Of a DNA stretch of 64,000 bases, positions 54,561 to 63,640 are shown piece by piece (position 1 is the first letter of the stretch; the number at the start of each line of letters is the position of its first letter). Under the pieces are notes generated by a model. That model made no database searches and was not told where the DNA came from. It worked only from the letters and a program-made list of their open reading frames with translations. Both the position numbers and the translations under genes were made by a program. The stretch spans positions 62,001-126,000 of the forward strand of contig CAIOSJ010000025.1 in assembly GCA_903860915.1 (NCBI GenBank), read 5' to 3'. Origin of the DNA: an uncultured Actinomycetes bacterium (GTDB lineage Bacteria; Actinomycetota; Acidimicrobiia; Acidimicrobiales; RAAP-2).

Positions 54561-55314
54561 TTTTCTTCCACAGCGGAGCCGGGAGGTGCCGCAAGATGGC
54601 AAAGAGGTACACCAAGATGTGCGGACTGGTAATGACCCGATGTGATGTGGCGAGCCCCTTGATAACGTCGCGAGCCACGGCGTCGGGATCGGTAGAAAAG
54701 GGCGCTTCCTTCAGTCCCGTCGTCATCTTCGTGCGGACGAAGCCCGGACGCAGGATTTGCAAACTCACCCCAGTTCCCTCGAGCGAGTCGGCCAGCCCTT
54801 CGCAGAGACGATCAAGGCCAGCTTTAGCGCCGGAATAGAGGTAGGAGGCCCGGCGTACGCGAATTGCGGCCACCGAGGAAATAACCAGAATGCGTCCCGA
54901 ACCCTGGGCCACGAGGCGCCGTCGTATTTCAGCCAGAGCCGCGACGGGCCACGTGAAGTTAACGGTGATCATGCGCGCCGAGGCTACGGCGTCGTTCTCG
55001 TCGGAGTCCTGGTCCCCCATAGCCCCGACCGCAATGATGACGAGGTCGACGGGCCCGGCGATCTGGTCGAAAGCACTACTCACGCACTGCGTGGCCTTGC
55101 TCGGATCTTCGGCGTCAAAGGTGACGACCGCCGTCGACGTCGCTCCGGCTAGTACTAATTCACGAGCCGCTGCGGCGAGTTCGTCGGGTTTACGTCCAGC
55201 GAGCACAACCTCCCGGGTGCGGGTGCGAACGAGTTCCAGGGCAATGGCGCGCGCGATGTCGGAGGTTCCGCCCAGCACGACGACGTTTTGTGGTTGGCCG
55301 AAGGCATTTTCCAT
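54544..55314 (-). CDS. dprE2: Decaprenylphosphoryl-2-keto-ribose reductase DprE2
   Basis: SDR enzyme that reduces the 2-keto sugar made by DprE1 to polyprenyl-phosphoryl-arabinose using NADH. It is 256 residues with GGTSDIA (15-21), SSVAAIR, and Y160-S-G-A-K164. The C-terminal SPHILVYLFAILRHLPAPLWKKI matches the family, where it forms a membrane-facing helix. It lies seven bases after dprE1 and is the last gene of the ubiA-dprE1-dprE2 run. Confidence 0.92.
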   Translation of the reverse strand: MENAFGQPQNVVVLGGTSDIARAIALELVRTRTREVVLAGRKPDELAAAARELVLAGATSTAVVTFDAEDPSKATQCVSSAFDQIAGPVDLVIIAVGAMGDQDSDENDAVASARMITVNFTWPVAALAEIRRRLVAQGSGRILVISSVAAIRVRRASYLYSGAKAGLDRLCEGLADSLEGTGVSLQILRPGFVRTKMTTGLKEAPFSTDPDAVARDVIKGLATSHRVITSPHILVYLFAILRHLPAPLWKKINESR

Positions 55315-55321
55315 AAAAATC

Positions 55322-56644
55322 CTACTTTCCTAATAAATTGAGCCGGCGAGCCAGATCACTGGTGATGAGGCCCTCGGGGTCCACGGATTCTTTGATTCGA
55401 CGGAAGTCCTCGAGGCGGGGATACATGGCGTGCGCGGTGGCCGCGTCAAGTCGTGAATCCTTGGCGAGATACACCCGTCCACCCGAAGCCAGAACGAGTT
55501 CGTCCAGTTCATTGAGCAGTCCGGGGAGCTTCGCGGGTCCGACGGGAAGATCGAGGGCGAGGGTCCAGCCCGGGATGGGGAAGGAGAGAGGTCCTGGATT
55601 TCCCGGTCCGAATCGCTTCAAGACGGCGAGAAAACTCGGAACGTGGGAGGAAGATAATTTCTCAATGGCCGTCCGAACGCTGTCACCCGCTTCGTCGGGC
55701 ACCGCGAATTGGTACTGAACGAAGCCTCTTCGTCCGTAGAGCCGGTTCCAACTATTGACACCGTCGAGGGGGTGGAAGAACGCTCCGATGCCCTGGGGTT
55801 CGGCCTCGCGATGGCGCGGGGAGGAACGGAACCACAGCTCGTTAAAGGCACGCACCGTCAGTGAGTTCAAGAGCCCGCTGGGCGCCGTGAAGGGCACCGT
55901 GAGTCGCGCACCCCTCGGGGCCACGGGCGTGGTGCCGGATGGGGCGTGGTCGCCACGGGTCAAAATACCTCGGCCCATGCTGCGCCCCCGCGTCATGCAG
56001 TCGACCCAGGCCACCGAATAGCGAAAGTCGTCGTCGTGGGCCAACATCTCGGCCATAATCTCGTCGAGGGTGTCGAAGCGCATCGTCGTGACCAGAACGT
56101 GGTCGCTTCGAATGGGAATGAGTTGCAGCGTGGCTTGAGTGACGACTCCGGTCAGACCCATGCCCCCCATGGTCGCCCAAAAGAGGTCGTGATGAGTAGC
56201 GGGGGTGAGATCGTGAGTTCCAGTTGGCGTGACGAGCCGTAGTGCGGTGACGTGTCGGGAAAAAGAACCATCAAGGTGATGGTTCTTGCCGTGCACGTCG
56301 GCGGCGATGGCGCCACCAATGGTGACGTGACGAGTTCCCGGGGTAACCGGCACGAACCAGCCCTGCGGCATGGCCACCGTCAGGAGCTCATCAATGGAAA
56401 TGCCCGCGCCAACGGTGACTACCCCGGCACCGTCGATGGGTGAAATACCACCGAGAAGCCGATTCGACAGAACCAGACCACCGGCCAGTTGGGCGGCGTC
56501 GCCGTAACTACGGCCGAGGCCGCGGGCCAAGGTCGCATCCGAGGAATGAAGGAGGGCCTCGACCTGGGCTTGGCTGCTGGGGTTTTCGAGGTTGGCGGCA
56601 CTGGGCGACGTTCGTCCCCAGCCGTACAGGATCTCACGGGGCAC
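55322..56644 (-). CDS. dprE1: Decaprenylphosphoryl-beta-D-ribose oxidase DprE1
   Basis: FAD enzyme that oxidises the 2'-OH of polyprenyl-phosphoryl-ribose. It is 440 residues, GTG start sharing one base with the ubiA stop. The FAD domain has RGLGRSYGDAAQ and GTRHVTIGGAIAADVHGKNHH. The C-terminal active region has GWTLALDLPV and LAKDSR (Lys395, equivalent to the catalytic Lys418). Ala363 lies where M. tuberculosis has Cys387, the residue that nitrobenzothiazinones bind covalently. The alignment is by eye. Confidence 0.93.
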   Translation of the reverse strand: MPREILYGWGRTSPSAANLENPSSQAQVEALLHSSDATLARGLGRSYGDAAQLAGGLVLSNRLLGGISPIDGAGVVTVGAGISIDELLTVAMPQGWFVPVTPGTRHVTIGGAIAADVHGKNHHLDGSFSRHVTALRLVTPTGTHDLTPATHHDLFWATMGGMGLTGVVTQATLQLIPIRSDHVLVTTMRFDTLDEIMAEMLAHDDDFRYSVAWVDCMTRGRSMGRGILTRGDHAPSGTTPVAPRGARLTVPFTAPSGLLNSLTVRAFNELWFRSSPRHREAEPQGIGAFFHPLDGVNSWNRLYGRRGFVQYQFAVPDEAGDSVRTAIEKLSSSHVPSFLAVLKRFGPGNPGPLSFPIPGWTLALDLPVGPAKLPGLLNELDELVLASGGRVYLAKDSRLDAATAHAMYPRLEDFRRIKESVDPEGLITSDLARRLNLLGK

Positions 56645-57555
56645 TAGTAAATCCCCACTACAAAGAGCAGAGTCCAGATGGCGCCCAGACTTTGCACCGT
56701 GCGGTCAGTGAGCACCAAATCTTCGGGAGCCGCCCCACCACCGGCTTCGAGGAGTCGCAAAATGTGGAGAATCACCAAGAGCACTGGAATCACCGTTAAT
56801 CGAATGGCCGCTACGTGGTGGTGAATCGACGAGAGCCCGCTCGATGAATTGTCAAAGGCCCAGAGGCAGTAGGTCGTCATGACGATGGTCGCGGTCATGA
56901 CTAGCGTCCCTCGCATAAATTCAGGGCTGTACTCGCTCAGTACTGGCCGGTAGTTCGCCGCCCCCTCGCCGAGTGTTTGCAGTTCGGCGGCTCGTTTTCC
57001 CGCTACTAAGAAAAGTGCACCGAAACCAATGACCACGAGAAACCACTCCGAAACGTAAAGGTGGCTCGCCTCAGCCCCGGCCAGGGCTCGCAGGAAGAAG
57101 CCACTCGCCACGCAGGCCAATTCGATCACGGGTAGGTGTTTGGCCCCCAGGATGTAGGCGAGCTGAACGAGGACGTAGATGCCAAGAACCAGCAACAAGG
57201 AGCTGGGGTGCCATAAAAACAGGGGAATTACGAATCCCGCCAGGAGGAGAACGACGCCGGCCACGAGGGCGAGAGAGAAGGAGACCTCGCCACTAGCGAT
57301 GGCGCGAAACCGTTTCGTGGGGTGGACACGGTCGCGGTCACGGTCGCTGAGGTCGTTAAAGAGGTACACGCCCGAGGAGATGAGGCAGAAACTCACGAAT
57401 GCGGCGGCGGTGTGAGTGATGATGCCCTTTTGAGACAGAATCCCCGCCGCCAGCGGGGCCACGACCACCACCCCGTTTTTTACCCACTGTCGCGGTCGCA
57501 TGGCGTTCAGTAGTCCCAGCGCGCGACCACGCGAGGGGGATGGGGCCGAGTTCAT
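56644..57555 (-). CDS. ubiA: Polyprenyl-phosphate phosphoribosyltransferase (UbiA family, DPPR synthase)
   Basis: Membrane enzyme that joins 5-phosphoribosyl diphosphate to polyprenyl phosphate, the first dedicated step to arabinose donors. It is 303 residues with about nine membrane segments. The metal-diphosphate motif NDxxDxxxD is N67-D68...D71...D75, followed by the conserved HPTKRFRAIASGE. It starts at ATG 57555, divergent from the B12-protein gene. The phosphatase step is not encoded here. Similar to Rv3806c of M. tuberculosis. Confidence 0.9.
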   Translation of the reverse strand: MNSAPSPSRGRALGLLNAMRPRQWVKNGVVVVAPLAAGILSQKGIITHTAAAFVSFCLISSGVYLFNDLSDRDRDRVHPTKRFRAIASGEVSFSLALVAGVVLLLAGFVIPLFLWHPSSLLLVLGIYVLVQLAYILGAKHLPVIELACVASGFFLRALAGAEASHLYVSEWFLVVIGFGALFLVAGKRAAELQTLGEGAANYRPVLSEYSPEFMRGTLVMTATIVMTTYCLWAFDNSSSGLSSIHHHVAAIRLTVIPVLLVILHILRLLEAGGGAAPEDLVLTDRTVQSLGAIWTLLFVVGIY

Positions 57556-57612
57556 GCACCTAACGCTACCGTGCCCTCTTCAATGAGGGGGGACTGAGTA
57601 GGAGGGGGTCAT

Positions 57613-58044
57613 GTGGCGGTCTATGCTGGATTCCCGATGGAACGCACATACCGAGTAGTAGTGGCCAAGCCGGGCCTCGATGGCCACGACCGTGGTGCCA
57701 AGGTGATCGCCCGTGCCCTGCGTGACGCGGGTTTTGAAGTCGTCTATACGGGCCTACACCAAACACCCGAGCAAATCGTCCACGCCGTGGTCCAAGAAGA
57801 CGCCGACGCTCTGGGCCTCTCGCTCCTCTCCGGAGCGCACCTCGTTCTCGTGCCGCGCATTATGGCCTTACTGGCTGAGCGTGATCGCAGCGATGTTTTG
57901 CTCGTCGTCGGCGGGATCATCCCCGAAGATGACATCGTGGAGTTGGAAAATGCCGGTGTCGCTCGCGTGTTCACGCCAGGCTCACCCCTCGGCGAAATTG
58001 GTTCGTGGCTCGAAGCAGCTCTCGACGCCCGTGAAAATCTGTAG
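57613..58044 (+). CDS. Stand-alone B12-binding domain of an acyl-CoA mutase
   Basis: A 143-residue cobalamin-binding Rossmann domain. H25 in DGHDRG is the lower cobalt ligand, with GLSLLSG and VGGIIPEDD as the other loops. It resembles the small chain of methylmalonyl-CoA mutase or of 2-hydroxyisobutyryl-type mutases, which needs a separate catalytic large chain not found in the window. GTG 57613 is supported by GGAGG at 57601-57605. ATG 57637 (MERTYRVVV) is an alternative. It precedes sucCD, so its product may be succinyl-CoA. Confidence 0.85.
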   Translation: MAVYAGFPMERTYRVVVAKPGLDGHDRGAKVIARALRDAGFEVVYTGLHQTPEQIVHAVVQEDADALGLSLLSGAHLVLVPRIMALLAERDRSDVLLVVGGIIPEDDIVELENAGVARVFTPGSPLGEIGSWLEAALDARENL

Positions 58045-58086
58045 TCGTACCCGTCTGTTTCCCCCAACGTAGAAAAGGATGTTCCA

Positions 58087-59226
58087 GTGGATCTCTTTGA
58101 GTATCAAGGCAAGCAGTACTTCGCGCAGTTTGGCATTTCGGTGTCGCCCGGCGACGTGGCCGACACCGTGGACGAAGCCGTAGCCGTAGCCGAGCGCATT
58201 GGATTTCCCGTCGTCGTTAAAGCGCAGGTCAAGGTTGGCGGTCGTGGAAAAGCGGGTGGCGTCAAGTTGGCCGACAATATGGAGGAACTACGTCTCCACG
58301 CTGGCAACATTTTGGGACTCGACATCAAGGGTCACGTCGTTCGACGAATTTGGATCGAACGCTCGAGTGATATCTCTAAGGAGTACTACGCCTCGTTCAC
58401 CCTCGACCGTCCGAATAAGACGCACCTCGGGATGTTGAGTGCTCAAGGTGGCGTCGAAATTGAAGTGGTGGCCGAGGAGAACCCCGACGCCATTTCCTTC
58501 ATTTCCATTGACCCCGTCCGCGGCCTCGACCTCGAGACCGCTCGTCGCTGGGTGGCCGAGGCCAACCTCGACGAAGTAGCCCGCGAACAGGCCGCCGAAC
58601 TCTTGGTCAAGCTCTACATTTGCTACACCGAAGGTGACTGTGACCTCGCCGAAATCAACCCCTTGATCCTGACGCCGGATAACAAGGTCCACGCCCTCGA
58701 CGCCAAGGTGACCCTGGACGAGAACGCCTCCTTCCGCCACCCGGAGTGGGAAGCCTTCCGCTGGTCGGAAACCGAGGACCCTCGTGAGCAAATGGCGAAA
58801 GAGCGGGGTCTCAACTACATCGGACTCGACGGCACGGTGGGCATCATTGCCAACGGCGCCGGGTTGGCCATGTCGACGCTGGACGTTGTGAACCAGGTCG
58901 GCGGCACGGCTGCGAACTTCCTCGACATTGGTGGTGGCGCGAACGCTGACGTCATGGCCGCGGCCCTCGAGGTAATTAACTCGGACCCCAAGGTCACCGC
59001 GATCTTCGTGAACATCTTCGGCGGCATCACTCGCGTCGACGAAGTCGCCAAGGGCGTGCTCGAGGCCCTGGAGCGCGTGAACATTTCCTCACCAATCGTG
59101 TTGCGCCTCGATGGCACCAACGCCGTGGAGGGCCGAGCCATTCTGGCGCCGCACCTCAGCGACACTCTTATCACCGAACCCACCATGCTGGACGCCGCCC
59201 GCCGGGCTGTCAGTCTCGCGAAATAA
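58087..59226 (+). CDS. sucC: Succinyl-CoA synthetase beta subunit
   Basis: ATP-grasp subunit of the enzyme that links succinyl-CoA to nucleotide synthesis in the TCA cycle. It is 379 residues, GTG start ([17 protein letters not shown]). It shows [18 protein letters not shown], the [10 protein letters not shown] segment and [15 protein letters not shown]. It lies 42 bases after the B12-domain gene and eight before sucD. Confidence 0.96.
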   Translation: MDLFEYQGKQYFAQFGISVSPGDVADTVDEAVAVAERIGFPVVVKAQVKVGGRGKAGGVKLADNMEELRLHAGNILGLDIKGHVVRRIWIERSSDISKEYYASFTLDRPNKTHLGMLSAQGGVEIEVVAEENPDAISFISIDPVRGLDLETARRWVAEANLDEVAREQAAELLVKLYICYTEGDCDLAEINPLILTPDNKVHALDAKVTLDENASFRHPEWEAFRWSETEDPREQMAKERGLNYIGLDGTVGIIANGAGLAMSTLDVVNQVGGTAANFLDIGGGANADVMAAALEVINSDPKVTAIFVNIFGGITRVDEVAKGVLEALERVNISSPIVLRLDGTNAVEGRAILAPHLSDTLITEPTMLDAARRAVSLAK

Positions 59227-59234
59227 GGAAAATT

Positions 59235-60119
59235 ATGAGTATTTTTGTAGACGAAAACACCAAAGTAATTGTTCAGGGGCTCACCGGAGGCCAGGGACGT
59301 TTTCACGGTCTGCGTAATCGTGCCTACGGTACCAAGGTGGTCGGCGGGGTGACGCCGGGCAAGGGCGGAACCGACGTCGAAGGCATTCCCGTCTTCAACT
59401 CGGTGAAAGAGGCCGTCGCCGCTACCGGCGCTACCGCGTCGTTCGTGTCGGTGCCACCGAAGTTTGCCGCGGCCGCCATCCTGGAGGCCGCCGAAGGTGG
59501 CATTACCTTTATCGTCTGTATCACCGAGGGCATTCCCGCCCACGATGAGGCCGTCACCTACAACCGACTGGTCGAAGACTTCCCCGGCGTTCGGTTGCTC
59601 GGACCCAACTGCCCGGGAATCATCAGCCCCGGAAAGTGCAACATCGGCATCACCTCCGGCGACATTGCCCTGGCCGGTGGACCAGTGGGCATCGTGTCGC
59701 GATCGGGAACTTTGACCTACCAGGCCTTACACGAACTGAGCCAACAGGGAATCGGTCAAACGACCTGCGTGGGTATTGGTGGCGACCCGGTCCCGGGGAC
59801 CAACTTCATTGACTGCCTGGCCGCCTTTGAGGCCGACCCCGAAACTTTGGCCGTCATGATGATTGGCGAAATTGGTGGCTCCGAAGAAGAGCGCGCTGCC
59901 GAATGGATCAAGGCCAACATGACCAAGCCCGTGGTGTCGTACATCGCCGGCGTGACTGCCCCTCCCGGCCGCAAGATGGGCCACGCGGGGGCCATCATTT
60001 CGGGCTCCAAGGGAACTGCGCAGGCCAAAATGGACGCCCTTAGTGCGGCTGGAGTTTTTGTCTGCCAGAACCCCACTGAAGCTGGTCAGAAGATGGTCGA
60101 AATAGTCCGGGCTCTCTAG
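59235..60119 (+). CDS. sucD: Succinyl-CoA synthetase alpha subunit
   Basis: CoA-binding subunit with the phosphorylated His250 in GHAGAIISG. It is 294 residues. It shows [14 protein letters not shown] at the start and [24 protein letters not shown] precedes the ATG. purN follows after only three bases, so the TCA and purine genes are probably on one transcript. Confidence 0.97.
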   Translation: MSIFVDENTKVIVQGLTGGQGRFHGLRNRAYGTKVVGGVTPGKGGTDVEGIPVFNSVKEAVAATGATASFVSVPPKFAAAAILEAAEGGITFIVCITEGIPAHDEAVTYNRLVEDFPGVRLLGPNCPGIISPGKCNIGITSGDIALAGGPVGIVSRSGTLTYQALHELSQQGIGQTTCVGIGGDPVPGTNFIDCLAAFEADPETLAVMMIGEIGGSEEERAAEWIKANMTKPVVSYIAGVTAPPGRKMGHAGAIISGSKGTAQAKMDALSAAGVFVCQNPTEAGQKMVEIVRAL

Positions 60120-60122
60120 GTC

Positions 60123-60701
60123 TTGACTGCACCTCGCCTCTGCGTTCTCGTGTCGGGGTCCGGCACGATTTTAGAAGCGATTATTGAAGCTGACCTGGCG
60201 GTCTCGCTGGTGATATCCGACCGCCCGTGTCGCGGACTCGACATTGCGACACAGCACGGCGTCCCCGCTCTCTTGGTTGACCGCCGAGCCTTCGGAGGTT
60301 TTTCTCGGGACTTCGACCGCGCCGGTTTTTCTAAGTCGCTGACGCTGGCCCTCCAAGAGAACGTGATCGACGTCATCGCGATGGCTGGTTTTGGCACCAT
60401 CACCTCCGCTGAATTCCACCACTCCTTTCCCGGTCGCGTCCTCAACACCCACCCGAGTCTTCTGCCCGACTTCAAGGGTTGGCACGCGGTGCAGTTAGCG
60501 CTTGACGCCGGCGTCGCGGAAACTGGTTGCACCGTCCACGTGGCCACCGAAGAGCTCGACGACGGCCCAATCTTGGCTCAGGTTAGAGTCCCCATACACC
60601 CCGGGGACGATGTCAATCTCCTGCAGGAAAGAATTAAGGAAGTTGAGCGCGTGGTCTACCCACGAGTTATTCGTGAATTTATGGCGAGCCTGATGGCTTA
60701 A
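60123..60701 (+). CDS. purN: Phosphoribosylglycinamide formyltransferase
   Basis: Transfers the formyl group of 10-formyl-THF to GAR in purine synthesis. It is 192 residues from TTG 60123. Catalytic N108, H110 (VLNTHPSLLP) and D147 (EELDDGPI) match the family triad. The start MTAPRLCVLVSGSG fits well and there is no better codon, but a clear ribosome site is lacking. Its stop overlaps the stop of the convergent DUF805 gene by four bases. Confidence 0.94.
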   Translation: MTAPRLCVLVSGSGTILEAIIEADLAVSLVISDRPCRGLDIATQHGVPALLVDRRAFGGFSRDFDRAGFSKSLTLALQENVIDVIAMAGFGTITSAEFHHSFPGRVLNTHPSLLPDFKGWHAVQLALDAGVAETGCTVHVATEELDDGPILAQVRVPIHPGDDVNLLQERIKEVERVVYPRVIREFMASLMA

Positions 60702-61099
60702 GCCAGGGTGGCGCCACAGGCGGGGCAGGAATTCTCCGCGTAGGACGGTACTGGATGACCTTGCGGGCAACTACGTCCACCCACCGGCTCACTCTTGGCG
60801 CCGTTGGCCCAGCGCGACTGCGGGTTGGTCTCGAAGAAACTCAGAATGAAACCGTAGAACGGAATAAGATAAGACCATCCGGCGTGATCGGAATCGTGCA
60901 TGCGGCGCCACCCCACCGCGAGATTGGGTACTACGAGGCCAAACGTGACGAGCCAGCCAAGATTTGGAGCGACCGATGCAACGACCTCTCGGCAGAGAAA
61001 CGCGAACAGGACGAAGTACCAGAATTCGGATCGCGACGCGACACCCTTGAAATCAGCGTATTTGGTAAAACAAGTCTTTACGGATTCGACAAAATTCAT
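60698..61099 (-). CDS. DUF805-like membrane protein with C-terminal zinc ribbon
   Basis: A 133-residue protein starting MNFVESVKTCFTKYADFKG, with AAGAGG upstream. The longer frame starts 28 codons earlier without support. RSEFWYFVLFAF and VVPNLAVGWRRMHDSDHAGWSYLIPFYG are DUF805 signatures, with about three membrane segments. The tail has C111, H115, C125 and C128 in a CPxGH...CPxC pattern that may bind zinc. Function unknown. It interrupts the plus-strand purN-purH order. Confidence 0.75.
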   Translation of the reverse strand: MNFVESVKTCFTKYADFKGVASRSEFWYFVLFAFLCREVVASVAPNLGWLVTFGLVVPNLAVGWRRMHDSDHAGWSYLIPFYGFILSFFETNPQSRWANGAKSEPVGGRSCPQGHPVPSYAENSCPACGATLA

Positions 61100-61238
61100 T
61101 GGACACCTCTTTTCTGTTCCCAAGATTACGTGGTGGTAAGGAGAAATCGGTGGATTAGGGGCGAGATAGTCAAACAAACACAAGAACTAAGGTGTTGGTG
61201 TGGAAATGCCCTCGGGGCTCATCAAAAGAAAGTCGGTA

Positions 61239-62780
61239 ATGCGAGCACTACTTAGCGTGTGGGACAAGACCGGTTTGGTGGACTTCGCCAGTGCCTTGAA
61301 AAAACTGGGTTATGAACTAGTGGCCAGCGGGGGAACAGCGTCGGCCCTCCGTGACGCCAATATCGCGCACCTCGACGTGGCCGACGTCACGAACTCGCCA
61401 GAAATGCTGGGTGGACGCGTCAAGACTCTCCACCCGAAAATTCACGGAGGCATCCTCGCAGACCGCTCCAAGGAGCAGCACCTCAAAGATTTAATCGATA
61501 ACAACATCGAAGCCATCGATCTCGTCGTATGTAATCTCTACCCCTTCTCGTCCAATCCCTCGGTGGAACTTATCGACATCGGCGGACCGACCATGGTGCG
61601 AGCCGCCGCTAAAAACCACGAATACGTTGGAATTCTGACCAATCCATCCCAGTACGGCGAAGTGATTGATGAGCTCACGGCTAACGGCAGCCTGTCGCCG
61701 GCCACGCGCCACCGCTTAGCGCGAGCGGCCTTTGCACACACCGCCACCTACGACGCTGCCATCGTGACCTGGTTCGATCAGGGAGGTGTTATCGGGGGTG
61801 CGCCGAATGCTACCGACGCCATCGTCCCAGAATCCCTCCACCTCTCGTTCGAGCGTGCGGACATTGTTCGCTACGGGGAAAACCCCCACCAAGTGGGGGC
61901 TCGATATCGCCGTTCGGGTTCGTCGCCCTGGTGGGACGGAGTCGTCAAGCACGCCGGATCCGCACTGTCGTATCTCAACCTCTTTGATGCCGACGCCGCG
62001 TGGCGCCTCGTGCACGAACTCTCGGCCGACGCCGCCGGAGCCCCAGCGGTGGCGATCATCAAGCACGCCAACGCTTCGGGTGCTGCGGTCGGAGTGAGTT
62101 TGGTCGACGCCTTCGCCAAAGCCCTTGCGGCCGATCCGCAAAGTGCCTTTGGTGGCATCGTGGCGGTAGGCGGTCGCCTCGAGGCCGACCTGGCTGAAAC
62201 TATCGCTGCGGGTCCACAGGCCGACGTCATTATTGCGTCGTCGATGTCGAACGAGGCCATCGCCACCTTGATTACGCGACGTAAGGCCACACGCCTCCTC
62301 AGCGCCCCCGCGCCGGAGCCGCTCGGCCTTTCGGTACGAACCTTTGGTGACACCGCCCTCGTCCAGAACGCCGACGAATTGATCGTCCGACCCAGTGAGT
62401 GGCGTTGCGTCAGCGAGCGCCAGCCCACTGACCAGGAAATGCAGGATCTCATCATCGCCTGGCGCGTGTGCGCTCGAACGACCTCGAACGCCATCGTCAT
62501 TGCCAAAGATGGCGTGGCTGTTGGCGTCGGTGCGGGGCAGCAGTCACGCGTCGTGGCCGCCGGTATCGCGACCACCAAGGCGGGTGACCTCGCTCGGGGG
62601 GCCGCCGCGTCCTCCGACGCGTTCTTCCCCTTCGCTGATGGGCTCGAAGCCCTGACCTCGGCTGGTGTGGTGGCCGTCGTGCAACCTGGTGGCTCGGTAC
62701 GTGACGCTGACGTTATTGCCGCAGCTAACGCCGCGGGAATTGTCCTCATGATGACGGGAGAGCGGCACTTTCGCCACTAG
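61239..62780 (+). CDS. purH: Bifunctional AICAR transformylase/IMP cyclohydrolase
   Basis: Catalyses the last two steps to IMP. From ATG 61239 it has 513 residues (MRALLSVWDKTGLVDFA). A GTG at 61200 would add 13 non-conserved residues. The N-terminal MGS-like cyclohydrolase domain has LGGRVKTLHPKIHGG. The transformylase domain has K275-H276 in KHANASG, where many bacteria have KHANPCG. It ends GIVLMMTGERHFRH. folD, six bases downstream, makes its formyl donor. Confidence 0.96.
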   Translation: MRALLSVWDKTGLVDFASALKKLGYELVASGGTASALRDANIAHLDVADVTNSPEMLGGRVKTLHPKIHGGILADRSKEQHLKDLIDNNIEAIDLVVCNLYPFSSNPSVELIDIGGPTMVRAAAKNHEYVGILTNPSQYGEVIDELTANGSLSPATRHRLARAAFAHTATYDAAIVTWFDQGGVIGGAPNATDAIVPESLHLSFERADIVRYGENPHQVGARYRRSGSSPWWDGVVKHAGSALSYLNLFDADAAWRLVHELSADAAGAPAVAIIKHANASGAAVGVSLVDAFAKALAADPQSAFGGIVAVGGRLEADLAETIAAGPQADVIIASSMSNEAIATLITRRKATRLLSAPAPEPLGLSVRTFGDTALVQNADELIVRPSEWRCVSERQPTDQEMQDLIIAWRVCARTTSNAIVIAKDGVAVGVGAGQQSRVVAAGIATTKAGDLARGAAASSDAFFPFADGLEALTSAGVVAVVQPGGSVRDADVIAAANAAGIVLMMTGERHFRH

Positions 62781-62785
62781 GAACT

Positions 62786-63640
62786 ATGACGGCTGAACTT
62801 CTCGACGGTGGGCGCCTAGCGGCCCGAACAAAAATGGAACTGGCTGATCGGGTCGCCCGATTGGCTGCGGTCGGCCGCAGCGTCGGGCTCGGCACGATTC
62901 TCGTGGGCGACGACGGCCCGAGTGCTAAGTACGTGGCCATGAAGCACGCCGACTGCGAGGAGATTGGTGTCATTTCCTACTCCGCCCACCTACCCGCCTC
63001 GGCCACACAGGCCGACGTCGAAGCCGTGGTGGACGACTTCAACAACAACCCCGACATTCATTCAATTCTGGTGCAGCTACCCCTGCCCGGTGGCATGAAC
63101 GAAGAAGAAGTCTTGTTGCGGGTACTGCCGGAAAAAGATGTCGATGGACTTCACCCAACCAACTTGGGTCGTCTGGTCATGGGCGCGCCCGGACCCCTGC
63201 CCTGTACGCCGGCGGGAATCGTGGAACTGCTTTCTGCCTACAAGGTTCCCGTTGAGGGGCGTCACGTGGTCATCATTGGCCGGGGCCTGACCATTGGCCG
63301 CCCGTTGTCGCTGCTCTTAGCCATGCGTCGCCCGGGCTGCAATGCGGCCGTGACGGTCGTGCACACTGGTGTTGACGACATGGGCGCCATGACGCGAAAT
63401 GCTGACGTTATCGTCGCCGCGGCTGGGGTGGCGGGGCTCGTTACTCCCGACATGGTTCGCCCGGGTGCCGCGGTGGTTGGGGCCGGAACGAGTTGGTCCG
63501 GATCAAAGCTCATGAGCGACGTGGCCCCCGAGGTGGCCGAGGTGGCGGGTTGGATCACTCCGCGGATTGGCGGGGTTGGGCCAATGACACGTGCCATGCT
63601 ATTACGCAACGCCGTCCTAGCAGCGGAGAAGGTGCGATGA
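62786..63640 (+). CDS. folD: Methylene-THF dehydrogenase/cyclohydrolase FolD
   Basis: Interconverts 5,10-methylene-THF and 10-formyl-THF with NADP. It is 284 residues. Tyr49 and Lys53 in KYVAMKHAD are the cyclohydrolase residues. VQLPLPGG and EKDVDGLHP are conserved, and the cofactor loop is GRGLTIGRP. The last signature is RIGGVGPMTR, where many have KPGGVGPMT. It overlaps the cupin gene by four bases (ATGA). Confidence 0.95.
   Translation: MTAELLDGGRLAARTKMELADRVARLAAVGRSVGLGTILVGDDGPSAKYVAMKHADCEEIGVISYSAHLPASATQADVEAVVDDFNNNPDIHSILVQLPLPGGMNEEEVLLRVLPEKDVDGLHPTNLGRLVMGAPGPLPCTPAGIVELLSAYKVPVEGRHVVIIGRGLTIGRPLSLLLAMRRPGCNAAVTVVHTGVDDMGAMTRNADVIVAAAGVAGLVTPDMVRPGAAVVGAGTSWSGSKLMSDVAPEVAEVAGWITPRIGGVGPMTRAMLLRNAVLAAEKVR

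Noticed and set aside
54544..57555. Arabinan-precursor genes as a recently acquired island
   Set aside because: No repeats, integrase or insertion sequence flank them, and their base composition looks like that of their neighbours, so transfer is not supported by this sequence.
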